This document shows positions 19,704-26,830 of a stretch of 40,983 nt of DNA, in pieces. A program made the translations under genes and the position numbers. Positions within the stretch are counted from its first letter, which is position 1. Each line of letters opens with the position of its first letter. This DNA comes from Pseudomonadota bacterium (GTDB lineage Bacteria; Pseudomonadota; Gammaproteobacteria; Burkholderiales; Burkholderiaceae_C), in the NCBI GenBank assembly GCA_018241265.1, contig JAFEEF010000009.1, positions 1 through 40,983 on the forward strand, given 5' to 3'. A model generated the notes under the pieces. That model was given only the letters and a program-made list of their open reading frames with translations. It made no database searches and was not told the DNA's origin.

Positions 19704-21989
19704 ATGGGCCTGCCGCGCCGCGTGCCGCATGCGCTGCTGCGCAGCGTGCTGCCGGCCCTGATCCTCCTGATCGCGCTCGCGCACGCGATCGGCGTGCTGC
19801 GCATCCCGGGCATCGCGCAGCTCGACCTGTTTCTCGGCGACGCGCGGCTGCGCGTGCTGATGCCGGGCACGCTCGACCCGCGCATCGCGATCGTCGACAT
19901 CGACGAGAAAAGCCTCGCGGAGGTCGGCCGCTGGCCGTGGGGCCGCGACCGCATCGCCGCGCTCGTCGACGAGCTGTTCGTGCGCCAGCAGGCGGCCGCC
20001 GTCGGCTTCGACATCGTCTTCGCCGAACCCGAGCTCGGCGCGGGCGCCGAAGTCCTCGAGCGCCTGGCGGCCGACGAGCCGGCGTTCGCCGCCCGGCTGG
20101 CCGCGCTGCGCGCCACGTTGGACCACGATGCGCGTCTCGCGCAGGCGCTCGCCGGCCGTCCGGCCGTGCTCGGCTATTACCTGACGAGCGACCGCGACGG
20201 CCGCCGCATCGGCAGCCTGCCGGTGCCGGCCTGGCCGCGCGAGGCGTTGCAGGGCCGGCCGATCCGCTTCCTGCGCTACGACGGCTATGCCGCCAACCTT
20301 CCGCTGCTGGCGCGCGCCGCGCCCGACGCCGGCTTCTTCAATGCGGCCCCCGATCTCGACGGCGTGACCCGCAACGTGCCGCTGGTCGCCGAGGTCGACG
20401 GGCGCCAGTACCCGAGCCTGAGCCTCGCGGTGCTGCGGCGCTCGCTCGGCGACGTGCGCCTGGCGCCCGGCCTCGCGGCGCCGCGCGCCGGGCGCGACTA
20501 CGACGCGCTCGCGAGCATCGTGTTGAGCGAACCGTCGGGCGCCGCGCCGTTGCGCCTCGCGATCCCGGTCGACGAGCGCGCGCGCGTGCGCGTCCCCTAC
20601 CGCGGCGGCGCCGGGCCGCACGGCGGCTCGTTCGAGTACGTGCCGGCCACCGATCTGCTCGGCGGGCGCGTCGCGCCCGGCACCCTGCGCGGCAAGCTGG
20701 TGCTGATCGGCTCGTCGGCGCCTGGTCTCTACGACCAGACCGCGACGCCGGTGTCGCCCGTGACGCCCGGCGTCGAGGTCCATGCCAACGTGCTGTCGGG
20801 CCTGCTCGACGGCCGCATGCCGACCCGGCCCGACTGGGCCGCCGGCTACGACGTCGCGCAGCTCGTGCTGGCGGCGCTGGTGCTGATGCTCGTGCTGCCG
20901 CGCCTCGGCGCGATCGGCGGCCTCGTGCTCGCGTTCGGCGTGGCCGCGGCGCTGGTGGCGCTGAACCTGTGGTTCTACGCCGCGCGCCAGCTCGCGCTGC
21001 CGCTCACCGCGGCGTTGCTGCTCGTCGCGCTGATCGATGCGGCCAGCACCGTCTGGGCCTACTTCGTCGAAGGGCGCAGCCGCCGGCAGCTCGCCCGGCT
21101 GTTCGGCACCTACGTGCCGCCCGAGCTCGTCGCCGAGATGGCGCGCGACCCCGAAAGCTACGACATGCGCGCCGAGAACCGCGAGCTCAGCGTGATGTTC
21201 TGCGACATGCGCAACTTCACGCGCGTCTCCGAGCAGCTCCGGCCCGAAGACGTGCGCGCGCTCGTCAACCGCTTCTTCTCGACCATGACCGCGGCGATCC
21301 GCGCCCAGCGCGGCACGCTCGACAAGTACATCGGCGACGCGATCATGGCGTTCTGGGGCGCCCCCGTCAGCGATCCGGCGCACGCCGGGCATGCGGTGCG
21401 TGCGGCGCTCGCGATGGTCGAGCGCGTCGACACCCTCAACGCCGAGCTGGCCGCCAAGGGCCTGCCGGCGATCGGCCTCGGGATCGGCATCAACACCGGC
21501 GTCGTCTGCGTCGGCGACATGGGCTCGGACCTGCGCCGCAGCTACACCGTGATGGGCGACGCGGTGAACCTCGCGTCGCGCATCGAAGCGCTGACGCGCC
21601 ACTACGGCGTGGCTATCCTCGTCGGCGCGGCGACGCACGACGCCGCGCAGACGACGTCCGGCGACGCGGCGGTCACCTGGATCGAGGTCGACCGGGTCCG
21701 CGTCAAGGGCAAACAGCAATCCGTGACGCTTTTCACGCCGGTTTCCGGTGCCGTTGCGCGCGCACCCGAATTCAGTGGGCGAATGCGGGCATGGTGCCTT
21801 GCGCTGGCCGCCTACCGGCAGCAGCATTGGAACGAAGCCGAGGCGCGTCTGCACGAGTTGACGATTGCCGGCGGGACGGACGATGCTTACGCAGGCCTCG
21901 CCGCCCGGCTCGGCGAGCGCATCCGAGAACTCCGCAGCACGCCGCCGCCCCCCGATTGGGACGGCGCCACCATCTTCGATACCAAATGA
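19704..21989 (+). CDS. CHASE2-domain class III adenylate cyclase
   Basis: A 761-residue membrane cyclase. One N-terminal segment (LLRSVLPALILLIALAHAIG) leads to an extracytoplasmic CHASE2 sensor of about 300 residues (IAIVDIDEKSLAEVGRWPWG, VGFDIVFAEPE), then three membrane helices at about 375-455, and a class III catalytic domain. Metal ligands are Asp501 (FCDMRNFT) and Asp545 (YIGDAIMAFW); Lys541 and Asp619 (VMGDAVNLASR) are the adenine-selecting pair, and Asn622/Arg626 the transition-state residues, so it should make cAMP. After the cyclase an extra 100-residue tail resembles a short helical repeat (WCLALAAYRQQHWNEAEARL). Its stop overlaps the phosphodiesterase start by four bases. Confidence 0.95.
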   Translation: MGLPRRVPHALLRSVLPALILLIALAHAIGVLRIPGIAQLDLFLGDARLRVLMPGTLDPRIAIVDIDEKSLAEVGRWPWGRDRIAALVDELFVRQQAAAVGFDIVFAEPELGAGAEVLERLAADEPAFAARLAALRATLDHDARLAQALAGRPAVLGYYLTSDRDGRRIGSLPVPAWPREALQGRPIRFLRYDGYAANLPLLARAAPDAGFFNAAPDLDGVTRNVPLVAEVDGRQYPSLSLAVLRRSLGDVRLAPGLAAPRAGRDYDALASIVLSEPSGAAPLRLAIPVDERARVRVPYRGGAGPHGGSFEYVPATDLLGGRVAPGTLRGKLVLIGSSAPGLYDQTATPVSPVTPGVEVHANVLSGLLDGRMPTRPDWAAGYDVAQLVLAALVLMLVLPRLGAIGGLVLAFGVAAALVALNLWFYAARQLALPLTAALLLVALIDAASTVWAYFVEGRSRRQLARLFGTYVPPELVAEMARDPESYDMRAENRELSVMFCDMRNFTRVSEQLRPEDVRALVNRFFSTMTAAIRAQRGTLDKYIGDAIMAFWGAPVSDPAHAGHAVRAALAMVERVDTLNAELAAKGLPAIGLGIGINTGVVCVGDMGSDLRRSYTVMGDAVNLASRIEALTRHYGVAILVGAATHDAAQTTSGDAAVTWIEVDRVRVKGKQQSVTLFTPVSGAVARAPEFSGRMRAWCLALAAYRQQHWNEAEARLHELTIAGGTDDAYAGLAARLGERIRELRSTPPPPDWDGATIFDTK

Positions 21990-22765
21990 TCGTCCACGTC
22001 CTCGGCTGCTCCGGCGCCATCGCTGCCGGCTGCAAGACGACGGCCTTCCTCGTCGACGACGACGTCCTGATCGACGCCGGCACCGGCGTGGGCGACATGC
22101 CGCTCGACGCGATGGCGCGCATCGATCACATCCTGATCAGCCATTCGCACCTCGACCACGTGCTGTCGATCGGCCTGTTGGCCGACACCGTGCTGCGCCA
22201 GCGCCGCGCGCGCGGCTGCGCGCCGATCCAGGTGCATGCGCTGCCCGAGACGCTGGCGGCGCTGCGCAGCCACATCTTCAACGGCGTGGTCTGGCCCGAC
22301 TTCACCCGCCTGCCGAGCGCCGAACAGCCGGTGCTCGAGATGCTGCCGTGCGCGATCGGCGACGTGCTGCACCTGAACGGCAAGCGCATCGAGGTGCTGC
22401 CGGCGGCGCATACCGTGCCGGCGGTGGGCTACGCGGTCGACGGCGGCGATGCCGGCTGGTGGGTCTACAGCGGCGACACCGGGCCGAACCCGCTGCTGTG
22501 GCAGCGGCTGGCGCGCATGAAGGTGGCGCATCTCGTGATCGAGACCGCATTCGCGGACGAGGAGCGGGCGCTGGCGCACATCAGCCAGCACCTGTGCCCG
22601 GCTGAATTGGGAAGCGAACTGGCGCACCTCGGCGGCAGCGTCGACGTACACATCACACACATTAAGCCGGGCGAGATGGATGCGGTGATGGCGGAGATCG
22701 GGCGGTTGAAGACGCCGCATCGGGTGTCGGCGCTGACGGCGGGGCAGTTGATTCAGCTCGGTTGA
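21986..22765 (+). CDS. Class II (metallo-beta-lactamase fold) 3',5'-cyclic-nucleotide phosphodiesterase
   Basis: A 259-residue hydrolase of the metallo-beta-lactamase fold. The metal motif is His53-Ser-His55-Leu-Asp57-His58, and further ligands are likely at AAHTVPAVGY, YSGDTGPNP and ITHIKPGE. The family with this N-terminus (LGCSGAIAAGCKTTAFLVDD) and the THIKP element is the class II cAMP phosphodiesterase group. The ATG at 21986 overlaps the cyclase stop (ATGA), so synthesis and breakdown of cAMP are translationally coupled. The frame is open far upstream as a shadow of the cyclase. No export signal, so it acts in the cytoplasm. Confidence 0.88.
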   Translation: MIVHVLGCSGAIAAGCKTTAFLVDDDVLIDAGTGVGDMPLDAMARIDHILISHSHLDHVLSIGLLADTVLRQRRARGCAPIQVHALPETLAALRSHIFNGVVWPDFTRLPSAEQPVLEMLPCAIGDVLHLNGKRIEVLPAAHTVPAVGYAVDGGDAGWWVYSGDTGPNPLLWQRLARMKVAHLVIETAFADEERALAHISQHLCPAELGSELAHLGGSVDVHITHIKPGEMDAVMAEIGRLKTPHRVSALTAGQLIQLG

Positions 22766-22784
22766 GCGATCGCGCGCAGCCTCC

Positions 22785-23222
22785 TTAGCGGATGAGGTGC
22801 AGGCTGCCTGCACCCCGACGAACGGCGTCCGTCACCAAGCGGCGGTCGAAGGTGGCCAATTGCCCGCCGTGGGCGACAGCGAGGGCCAGCAGATAGCTGT
22901 CGGTCACCTGGCCCGAGGCCATCAACCGACTGTCGTCGATCCGTTCGCTGTCGAGCAGGCTGACGTCGTCGGGCCAGAAGACATGCCCCGGCAAGCCGCA
23001 CATCGTCTTCATGAGCGGCATCAGCGCAGCCGGTGAACCCGGCGAGTTCGGGTAGCGCGCGTGACCGACGATGCGGAGCACGCCGTTCTCGGTCAACGGG
23101 CAGGTAGCCCAGGCGTCGCGGCCACGAGTGTCGAACCACTCGTGCGCTGCATCGTGCTGCACATGGGCGGGGTCGATCAACGCGATCAGGACGTTGACGT
23201 CCAACAGGAACGTCGTCGTCAC
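22785..23222 (-). CDS. VapC-family PIN-domain toxin, module 1
   Basis: A 145-residue PIN-domain ribonuclease, toxin of a type II pair. The acidic site is intact: Asp in FLLDVNVLIALIDPAHVQH, Glu in CPLTENGVLRIV, and Asp residues in GQVTDSYLLALAVAHGGQLA and TFDRRL. It begins with GTG at 23222, overlapping the stop of the antitoxin gene by four bases (GTGA). It is closely related to the broken toxin at 23876-24342 (shared LLDVNVLIAL(I/L)D.(A/G)HV.H). The pair lies just after the phosphodiesterase gene, tail to tail with only 19 bases between. Confidence 0.9.
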   Translation of the reverse strand: MTTTFLLDVNVLIALIDPAHVQHDAAHEWFDTRGRDAWATCPLTENGVLRIVGHARYPNSPGSPAALMPLMKTMCGLPGHVFWPDDVSLLDSERIDDSRLMASGQVTDSYLLALAVAHGGQLATFDRRLVTDAVRRGAGSLHLIR

Positions 23223-23449
23223 GGCAACTCGTCAAGCAACTCGCTGATCAGCGCCGGCGTCACCGCCTTCGCGCCGGGGCCGTTCGGGAGCAAAGGCACG
23301 CCGTTGCGCTCGACGCCATGTGACTGCTGAGGCTGCAGTGCTTGTCGGGTCAGCATCGAGATCAGTTCGCCCACGCTCTTGCCTTGGCGTTGTGCCATGG
23401 ACCGCACGGCGGCCAGCACGTCGTCGTCTATGGTCAAGGTGGTTCGCAT
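23219..23449 (-). CDS. VapB-like ribbon-helix-helix antitoxin, module 1
   Basis: A 76-residue antitoxin for the PIN toxin that overlaps its end. The N-terminal ribbon-helix-helix MRTTLTIDDDVLAAVRSMAQ with GKSVGELISMLTRQAL binds the operator; the C-terminal tail (AVTPALISELLDELP) should thread into the toxin. It resembles the antitoxin at 23573 (MRTTLDVDDDVLASAKEIAR), which is transcribed in the other direction. A -10 element TAGAAT ends seven bases before its ATG, so the mRNA is probably leaderless. Confidence 0.88.
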   Translation of the reverse strand: MRTTLTIDDDVLAAVRSMAQRQGKSVGELISMLTRQALQPQQSHGVERNGVPLLPNGPGAKAVTPALISELLDELP

Positions 23450-23455
23450 GCTGCC

Positions 23456-23461
23456 ATTCTA
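23456..23461 (-). promoter_or_regulatory. Candidate -10 element of the module 1 antitoxin gene
   Basis: TAGAAT on the minus strand lies seven bases before the ATG at 23449, which would place the transcription start at or within a base of the start codon. The -35 region falls in the GCATCAC repeat array (23465-23499), so a repressor bound to the array would block this promoter. No Shine-Dalgarno is present, consistent with a leaderless message. Confidence 0.45.
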
Positions 23462-23464
23462 GCG

Positions 23465-23499
23465 GCATCACGCGTCACGCATCACGCATCACGCATCAG
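23465..23499. repeat. GCATCAC heptamer array (five units)
   Basis: Five tandem 7-bp units read GCATCAC, GCGTCAC, GCATCAC, GCATCAC and GCATCAG. The array lies between the two divergent antitoxin genes. Its GCATCA core is the same half-site found in the perfect palindrome at 23545-23560, so it may be a cluster of antitoxin-binding half-sites or a slippage-prone repeat. The last unit with the following bases (GCATCAGATG, 23493-23502) is also inverted at 23541-23550 (CATCTGATGC). Confidence 0.75.
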
Positions 23500-23544
23500 A
23501 TGTAGTGCAGCTGCGGTAAGCGCGCTTCTGGATGTGACAGCATC

Positions 23545-23560
23545 TGATGCGTTTGCATCA
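23545..23560. promoter_or_regulatory. Palindromic operator in front of the module 2 antitoxin
   Basis: TGATGC-GTTT-GCATCA is a perfect inverted repeat ending 12 bases before the ATG of the antitoxin gene at 23573. An overlapping smaller dyad, GCATC-T-GATGC, lies at 23540-23550. Position and symmetry fit an autoregulatory operator bound by the ribbon-helix-helix antitoxin. The symmetry is seen directly; binding is inferred. Confidence 0.6.
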
Positions 23561-23572
23561 AAATCGGGTGCT

Positions 23573-23830
23573 ATGCGTACCACTCTCGACGTCGATGACG
23601 ATGTGCTCGCCAGCGCGAAGGAAATCGCGCGTCGCGAGCGCAAGACGGCTGGTCAGGTCCTGTCCGAACTCGCTCGCCGCGCACTAACGCAAGGTCCGGC
23701 GACGCGGCTCGCAACGGCGGCACCGGCACCGGCGCCAGTGCCGTCGACGGGCTTCGTACCCATCGAATCGCGCGGCGCGGTCATCACCAGCGAGTTGATT
23801 CGCAGGCTTCGTGACGATGGCGAGTACTGA
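23573..23830 (+). CDS. VapB-like ribbon-helix-helix antitoxin, module 2
   Basis: An 85-residue antitoxin with N-terminal MRTTLDVDDDVLASAKEIAR and KTAGQVLSELARRAL, a Pro/Ala-rich hinge (ATAAPAPAPVPS) and a toxin-binding tail (GAVITSELIRRLRDDGEY). The ATG at 23573 is used because the family match starts there; the frame is open upstream to 23342 through the repeat array, which is not coding. The cognate toxin gene that follows is frameshifted, so this antitoxin is probably an orphan. It could still act on module 1 through shared operators or by binding its related toxin. Confidence 0.85.
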   Translation: MRTTLDVDDDVLASAKEIARRERKTAGQVLSELARRALTQGPATRLATAAPAPAPVPSTGFVPIESRGAVITSELIRRLRDDGEY

Positions 23831-23875
23831 CACACCGGCCCACGCGGTGCCGGCGCGCCGCCGCCCCCGCCTGCG

Positions 23876-24342
23876 GTGCGCGAGCCGAGCGCGCGATACC
23901 TTGCGCAACCGGCAGATGGCATCGAGTCACCTCGCCGGGCGCTGTTGGACGTCAACGTGCTGATCGCGCTCCTCGACTCCGGTCACGTCCATCATGCGCG
24001 GGCGTCGGACTGGCTGGCCGACAACCTCGCCGCGGGCTGGGCATCCTGTGCGATCACGCAGAACGGCTGCATACGCATCATGTCGCAGCCGAGCTACCCC
24101 GGCGCCTTCCTGCAGCGCGCGTCGCCGAACGGTTGCGCGCTGCGACGCAAACCGACCATCACCTGCATATCGACGGCGGCGCCAGCCTGTTCGATGCGCA
24201 GCGCTTCGACACCGAGCGGCTGCTCGGCCATCGACAGGTCAGCGATGCGTGGCTGCTCGGCATGAAGGTCTCGGCATGGCTGCGGTTCGTGACTTTCGAT
24301 GCGGCCGTGCCGATGGGTGTGGTGCGGGGGGACACGGCCTGA
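23876..24342 (+). pseudogene. Frameshifted VapC-family PIN toxin, module 2
   Basis: The first part (to about 24109) reads RRALLDVNVLIALLDSGHVH, then AAGWASCAITQNGCIRIMSQ and PSYPGAF, a PIN toxin N-terminal half. The rest continues one frame over (AARVAERLRAATQTDHHLHI, then RLLGHRQVSDAWLLGMKVSA and FVTFDAAVPMGVVRGD), ending at 24342. A single missing base near 24109 explains the break. There is no good ATG at the expected toxin start, and the 45 bases after the antitoxin are C-rich and unlike a toxin N-terminus, so a second lesion is possible. In the second acidic motif TQNG replaces the TENG seen in module 1, so a key Glu is also lost. A sequencing error cannot be excluded for the frameshift alone. 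Confidence 0.85.
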
Positions 24343-24420
24343 GCATCTGGTCGTGCTGTAGCTATCGGCTTTGGCGCGCTTCCTGATCGTGCTAGGCAAG
24401 CCCTGCGAAGATCGAGGTCG

Positions 24421-26037
24421 ATGAACGCGATGCCAGCGACTGCCGGGACCAGGCCGCCATCTTGGACGTCCTTGCTGTCGATCCTGTGGCTCGTCATCTT
24501 GATTGCCCCTGCGGCGACAACGCTGTCGTCATGGAATGACTGGGACGTCGAGCCCCACCTCTTGTTCGGCGCATCGTGCTGGCTGATGCTCGGGATGCGG
24601 CTGTTGCTGCCCGACCGGGTGTTCTACGTCCTCAGCTACCCGATTGCTCTGTTAGGCTTGGTCTGCATAGGAGCCGACCAGCTCAGGCAGGTAGATCTTC
24701 TGGAGCTCATGGCGCAGTGGCCCGCCTATACGGCGACCGAGGTCACTAGCGCGATGCGACCGTACGCGGTATTGATCGCCGTGCTGGCCGCGACGCTGGC
24801 CATCCTGGCCCTGCAGTGCATCAGGGCGTCCCGGCCAAGCTCGGCCTATCGATGGCGACTGGCAGTGTGGCTCGCGGGAACCGCCGCGATGGTATCCGCG
24901 ACGCCGGCGTCAGTCTGGGTCCGCGCCTGGCCTGCAGATCTCGCGGCGGCCCTCGCTTCGGGAAGTATTCACTCGCGCGCGCTGAGGGCGCGCCTGTTTC
25001 CGATGGCCGCCGGCTTCGAACCGCGCGCCCCGGGCGCCAGCTGGAACGCGTCGCGGCGGGCCGCACCGGCGGCACGCGAGACCTTCGTCTTGATCATCGG
25101 CGAAAGTGTGCGTGCCGACTTCCTGCGCGAATGCGGCGGGCCGCGCAAGGTGCGTCCACTGGCACCCGGAAGTCTCGTGGCCTGCGACGTCACGGCGGGT
25201 TCCGACGCCACGCACACGTCGGTGCCGCTACTGGTGTCCCGCGAGATGCCGGGCCACGACGTGCGAATCTCCAGCGATGCAACGTTTCTCGCGGCGTTCG
25301 CACAGGTCGGCTTTCGAACCCATTGGTATGGAATGCAGGACCGGTTTCTGGCCTGGCCGGACGCGCAGCAACAGGCTTACACCGATGCCGGATTGCTGAA
25401 CGCCCCGGCGTTGCTACCGCTATTCACCGCAGCGTTGGCGGAGCCGACCGAGCGTCAGGCCATCGTCCTGCACGCCTACGACGCGCACGCGCCGTATTGC
25501 AATCGTTTCGACGCCGCGCGCGCTCCCTACGCGGTCGCATGCGATCGCCTGGGCGCGCTGCCGACCAACTCGACCATCAAGGCATGGCGGGCGGCCTATG
25601 CCGATGCGGTTGACGCCTCGGTCGACTTCATCGATCAAGTCATCGATCGCTTGTCCGAGCTGCCGGGCGAGGTCTTCCTCGTCTACACACCCGACCATGC
25701 CGAAAACCTGCTGGACGACAAGCGGCAGCTCTACGGCCATGCGCTCCGTCATCCGACGCGCTGGGACATCCAGGTGCCGGCCGTCTTTTGGGCCAACGAC
25801 GCGTGGCGAAGCTCGCATTCCGCGGGGTGGGCAGCGCTGCGCGCGAGCGTCGACGCACCGCTCATGCATGCCGACGTGGTGCCGACCTTGCTGGGTGCGG
25901 CTTCCGTCGCCTATCAGGAACCGCGCCGAGAAGCCGCCAACTTGCTGGCCAATGTTCCGTCCAACCGGGTGCGCAAGGTTCAGCGATCACTCGGATCGAC
26001 GACGACCTGGGCTGCGCTGATGGACGAGGCCCGCTGA
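24421..26037 (+). CDS. Membrane phospho-transferase of the alkaline phosphatase/sulfatase superfamily (EptA-like)
   Basis: A 538-residue protein with about five N-terminal membrane segments (residues 17-165), then a periplasmic hydrolase-fold domain. The metal site is recognisable: Glu228 in LIIGESVRADFLREC, a nucleophile in ATHTSVPLLVS (Thr264 by alignment to the EptA GTATAVSVP motif; Thr266 is the alternative) and Asp425-His426 in YTPDHAENLL with YGHA after it. EptA-type enzymes move phosphoethanolamine from phosphatidylethanolamine to lipid A, and PptA of Neisseria moves it to pilin. Its place 245 bases before pilA and in line with a pilin glycosylation gene favours pilin as acceptor, but lipid A or a glycan is possible. 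Divergence from EptA is considerable. Confidence 0.78.
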   Translation: MNAMPATAGTRPPSWTSLLSILWLVILIAPAATTLSSWNDWDVEPHLLFGASCWLMLGMRLLLPDRVFYVLSYPIALLGLVCIGADQLRQVDLLELMAQWPAYTATEVTSAMRPYAVLIAVLAATLAILALQCIRASRPSSAYRWRLAVWLAGTAAMVSATPASVWVRAWPADLAAALASGSIHSRALRARLFPMAAGFEPRAPGASWNASRRAAPAARETFVLIIGESVRADFLRECGGPRKVRPLAPGSLVACDVTAGSDATHTSVPLLVSREMPGHDVRISSDATFLAAFAQVGFRTHWYGMQDRFLAWPDAQQQAYTDAGLLNAPALLPLFTAALAEPTERQAIVLHAYDAHAPYCNRFDAARAPYAVACDRLGALPTNSTIKAWRAAYADAVDASVDFIDQVIDRLSELPGEVFLVYTPDHAENLLDDKRQLYGHALRHPTRWDIQVPAVFWANDAWRSSHSAGWAALRASVDAPLMHADVVPTLLGAASVAYQEPRREAANLLANVPSNRVRKVQRSLGSTTTWAALMDEAR

Positions 26038-26114
26038 TGACGGCGCTGGTCGGCGATCCGGCCAAGGAGCTGCAAGCCGGTCGTGCATAGGGGGTCGATA
26101 TGGATCCGCGGCCA

Positions 26115-26187
26115 GTGACCATTTGTGTCAACCACTTGCGGCAATGCGCAGGGGCTGACCGCGTAGCAGGTGACTTTTTGTGTCAAC
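26115..26187 (+). repeat. Pair of direct repeats with internal dyad upstream of pilA
   Basis: GTGACCATTTGTGTCAAC (26115-26132) and GTGACTTTTTGTGTCAAC (26170-26187) differ at two bases and start 55 bases apart, about five helical turns. Each is also a dyad, TGAC-N7-GTCA. They lie about 40-110 bases upstream of the sigma-54 element at 26227, the right zone for enhancer sites. The GTGTC core recalls the published PilR target, so these may be PilR sites. An old insertion-sequence end with repeated termini is an alternative. Confidence 0.6.
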
Positions 26188-26226
26188 TCGCAGGTCGGAA
26201 GTCACACGCCGATGGGTTCCGGCGCA

Positions 26227-26243
26227 TGGCACAGCCTCTGCAA
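26227..26243 (+). promoter_or_regulatory. Sigma-54 promoter of pilA
   Basis: TGGCAC (26227-26232), six bases, TGCAA (26239-26243) matches the -24/-12 consensus, with GG and GC separated by the required ten bases. Transcription would start near 26254, some 29 bases before the pilA ATG. Sigma-54 control of pilA through the PilS/PilR pair is standard in beta- and gammaproteobacteria. The upstream repeats at 26115-26187 are candidate activator sites. Confidence 0.8.
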
Positions 26244-26282
26244 TTTAACCCTCGCCTCATCCCCATCCATCAGGAGCTATTC

Positions 26283-26762
26283 ATGAAGCGTCGCGCTCAA
26301 GCAGGTTTCACCCTTATCGAACTCATGATCGTCGTGGCGATCATCGGCATCCTGGCAGCCATCGCCCTGCCGGCCTATCAGAACTACATGATCAAGTCGA
26401 AGCTCGTCGAAGCGACGACTGATCTCGATGCGGCAAAGGTCGCCGTCACCGAAGGCTACTCGACGAACGGCAACACTTGGCCGACGGCTGACGCCGTCAG
26501 CGGTGCTCCGGCCAACGCCAAATACGTCAAGACGATCACGTACACGCCGGGTACGGGCACCACGGTAAACGGGAGCATCGTCACTGAGTTGCAGAACACG
26601 GGCAACACCAACATCGACGGCGCGTTCCTCGCGCTGTTTGGTGTGGGCCAGAACGACGGCACGATCACTTGGAGCTGCGGTACCGCTAAGACAAAGGCCG
26701 ATGTGTCGGCTCAAGCGGTGACGACGATGTATTCGTTCATTCCGTCCAACTGCCAACACTGA
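26283..26762 (+). CDS. pilA: Type IV major pilin PilA
   Basis: A 159-residue type IVa prepilin. The short leader MKRRAQAG is cut before Phe9 by PilD and the mature protein (151 residues) starts [20 protein letters not shown] with Glu5 intact. The C-terminal disulfide loop is formed by Cys132 and Cys157, the latter third from the end. The middle (about 60-120) is rich in Thr, Asn, Gly and Ser ([20 protein letters not shown]), offering many O-modification sites. ATG 26283 follows CAGGAGCT; the frame is open upstream, but the promoter lies there. Codon use is visibly less GC-biased than in the neighbours, common for major pilins. A TfpZ protein and an O-OTase follow. Confidence 0.97.
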   Translation: MKRRAQAGFTLIELMIVVAIIGILAAIALPAYQNYMIKSKLVEATTDLDAAKVAVTEGYSTNGNTWPTADAVSGAPANAKYVKTITYTPGTGTTVNGSIVTELQNTGNTNIDGAFLALFGVGQNDGTITWSCGTAKTKADVSAQAVTTMYSFIPSNCQH

Positions 26763-26802
26763 TCGCCTGAGAAGACCACTTCTTAGTCGGCACTGGTCTA
26801 CG

Positions 26803-26828
26803 AATGGGGCGCTGTGGCGCCCCATTTG
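26803..26828 (+). terminator. Hairpin terminator after pilA
   Basis: AATGGGGCGC (26803-26812) and GCGCCCCATT (26817-26826) form a perfect ten-pair stem with a TGTG loop, 41 bases after the pilA stop. Only a short T-run follows (TTT at 26825-26827). It would end most transcripts after pilA and leave the accessory gene behind it poorly expressed, a usual arrangement for an abundant pilin. The next gene must then start beyond this hairpin. Confidence 0.65.
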
Positions 26829-26830
26829 CC

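Noticed and set aside
23465-23499. The heptamer array as a CRISPR
   Set aside because: The units are 7 bases with no spacers and no cas genes are present. It is better read as operator half-sites or a simple repeat.
26037-26090. A 17-codon open frame (MTALVGDPAKELQAGRA) coupled by TGATG to the EptA-like gene
   Set aside because: Too short to distinguish from chance, with no recognisable motif and no separate support.
26115-26187. The repeats upstream of pilA as the end of an IS21-type element
   Set aside because: The repeated TGAC...GTGTCAA pattern recalls such ends, but no transposase or opposite terminus was seen and the placement suits activator sites. Kept only as an alternative.
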